Below are positions 5,606-6,148 of a stretch of DNA of 6,148 bases, piece after piece. The stretch is from the NCBI GenBank assembly GCA_012033095.1, contig JAAUPO010000156.1, positions 1 to 6,148 of the forward strand. Reading direction: 5' to 3'. The first letter of the stretch is position 1. Each line of letters begins with the position of its first letter. The notes beneath the pieces were generated by a model. The model was not told the DNA's origin and ran no database searches. It saw only the letters and a list, made by a program, of their open reading frames with translations. The position numbers and the translations under genes are program-made. The stretch is from Synechococcaceae cyanobacterium RL_1_2 (lineage in GTDB: Bacteria; Cyanobacteriota; Cyanobacteriia; Cyanobacteriales; JAAUPO01).

Positions 5606-6094
5606 ATGAAACATAACTCTATTCAATTTAGCCTTGATAAAGATCTAGTCGATTTTGCTCAGTTAGAAGAGTTGTTCCACGCCACCGCCCATTGGGGTAA
5701 AACCCGTACTGCTAAAGATTTAAGCATCGCGATCGCCCATAGTAACCCCGTCGTAACAGTGTGGGACGGCAAAAAGCTCATCGGTTTTGCGAGGGGCGAT
5801 TCCGATGGGTTTAGTCGGGCAACCATCTGGGACGTGTTAATCCATCCCGATTATCAAGGCCTAGGTTTGGGGGGCAAACTAGTGGAAACCCTATTAGCCC
5901 ATCCCCTAATGTATGGGGTCGAAGAAACCTACCTAATGACTACCTATAAGCAAACCTTCTACGAAAAAATTGGTTTTCAATATTGCTCTAAAACCACGAT
6001 GGTGCTCCAGAAATCCGATGTTACCAGTGTGGCTGAACTTTTGGAAAATCAACAGGTTCAAGCTGATAAAACCCTAACTACAGCTTCGGTTTAA
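5606..6094 (+). CDS. GNAT-family N-acetyltransferase, Ycf52/NSI/SNAT type
   Basis: A 162-residue enzyme that transfers acetyl from acetyl-CoA to an amine. Seen: a single GNAT domain (about 10-135) with central strand RATIWDVLIHPDY (71-83) and the acetyl-CoA pyrophosphate-binding motif QGLGLG (84-89, matching Q-x-x-G-x-G). The closing motif FYEKIGFQYC (118-127) carries the usual Tyr119. The WDV...P.YQGLGLG block is characteristic of the group containing red-algal plastid Ycf52, plant chloroplast NSI (a lysine acetyltransferase) and serotonin N-acetyltransferases. Substrate is therefore open: protein lysines, polyamines or arylamines. The C-terminal 25 residues are polar and probably flexible. 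Start ATG 5606 is the only one in frame after the stop at 5558-5560. It appears to be transcribed alone, given 278 bases of non-coding sequence upstream. Confidence 0.92.
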   Translation: MKHNSIQFSLDKDLVDFAQLEELFHATAHWGKTRTAKDLSIAIAHSNPVVTVWDGKKLIGFARGDSDGFSRATIWDVLIHPDYQGLGLGGKLVETLLAHPLMYGVEETYLMTTYKQTFYEKIGFQYCSKTTMVLQKSDVTSVAELLENQQVQADKTLTTASV

Positions 6095-6148
6095 CGATCG
6101 CCTTAGCCAGAGCATTGTTCAGGCAACCCAGAAGTAACCAAGCTTAAT

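Larger units (their letters stand above)
222..5736. repeat. HIP1 octamers GCGATCGC, eight dispersed copies
   Basis: Perfect copies begin at 222, 1672, 2601, 2988, 3699, 4291, 4498 and 5729, about one per 770 bases; six are inside genes. Chance would give well under one in this length. HIP1 over-representation is a known signature of many cyanobacterial genomes. The copies at 222 and 1672 share the longer 16-mer GGGGTTAGCGATCGCG (215-230 and 1665-1680). Confidence 0.95.

Noticed and set aside
6095..6148. Possible end of a convergent minus-strand gene at the right edge
   Set aside because: Only 54 bases are available; open frames are very short and nothing is recognisable.

Overview
The window looks like cyanobacterial chromosome, most likely Synechocystis or a close relative. 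It carries eight perfect copies of the HIP1 octamer GCGATCGC in 6.1 kb. It encodes a carboxysome shell protein of the CcmP type and an acetyltransferase of the Ycf52/NSI/SNAT type, which is shared by cyanobacteria and plastids. Shine-Dalgarno sites are mostly absent, as is common in this group. The genus is inferred from overall feel; I cannot verify it without a search.

Layout. Positions 1-248 hold no gene; they contain a GC-rich, hairpin-forming repeat bounded by 11-bp inverted repeats (MITE-like). Three genes follow on the minus strand, read right to left: an LptC-like lipoprotein (start 4346), the tandem-BMC shell protein CcmP (start 2909) and an MscS-family mechanosensitive channel (249 to about 2030). 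They are separated by gaps of about 300 and 195 bp, so a tight operon is not evident. Two plus-strand genes follow: an alpha/beta hydrolase (4437-5327), divergent from lptC across a 90-bp intergenic region, and the GNAT acetyltransferase (5606-6094), preceded by 278 bp containing short tandem repeats.

The most notable observation is that two neighbouring genes each appear to carry a one-base deletion near the 3' end. In the LptC-like gene a run of six T (plus strand, 3311-3316) ends the frame early. Adding one base restores a natural 34-residue C-terminus ending at 3208. In ccmP one base is missing near 2325; adding it restores a family-like C-terminus of 18 residues and a 213-residue protein, whereas the present frame runs on for 32 unrelated residues. 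The channel gene also lacks a convincing start codon, and a one-base change would again supply one. Three such irregularities within 2.3 kb suggest either base-level sequence errors or recent decay in this strain; read data would decide.

The genes concern envelope and carbon-fixation housekeeping: outer-membrane lipid transport, carboxysome shell, osmotic release, and two enzymes of unassigned substrate. I found no sign of a new defence or mobile system.
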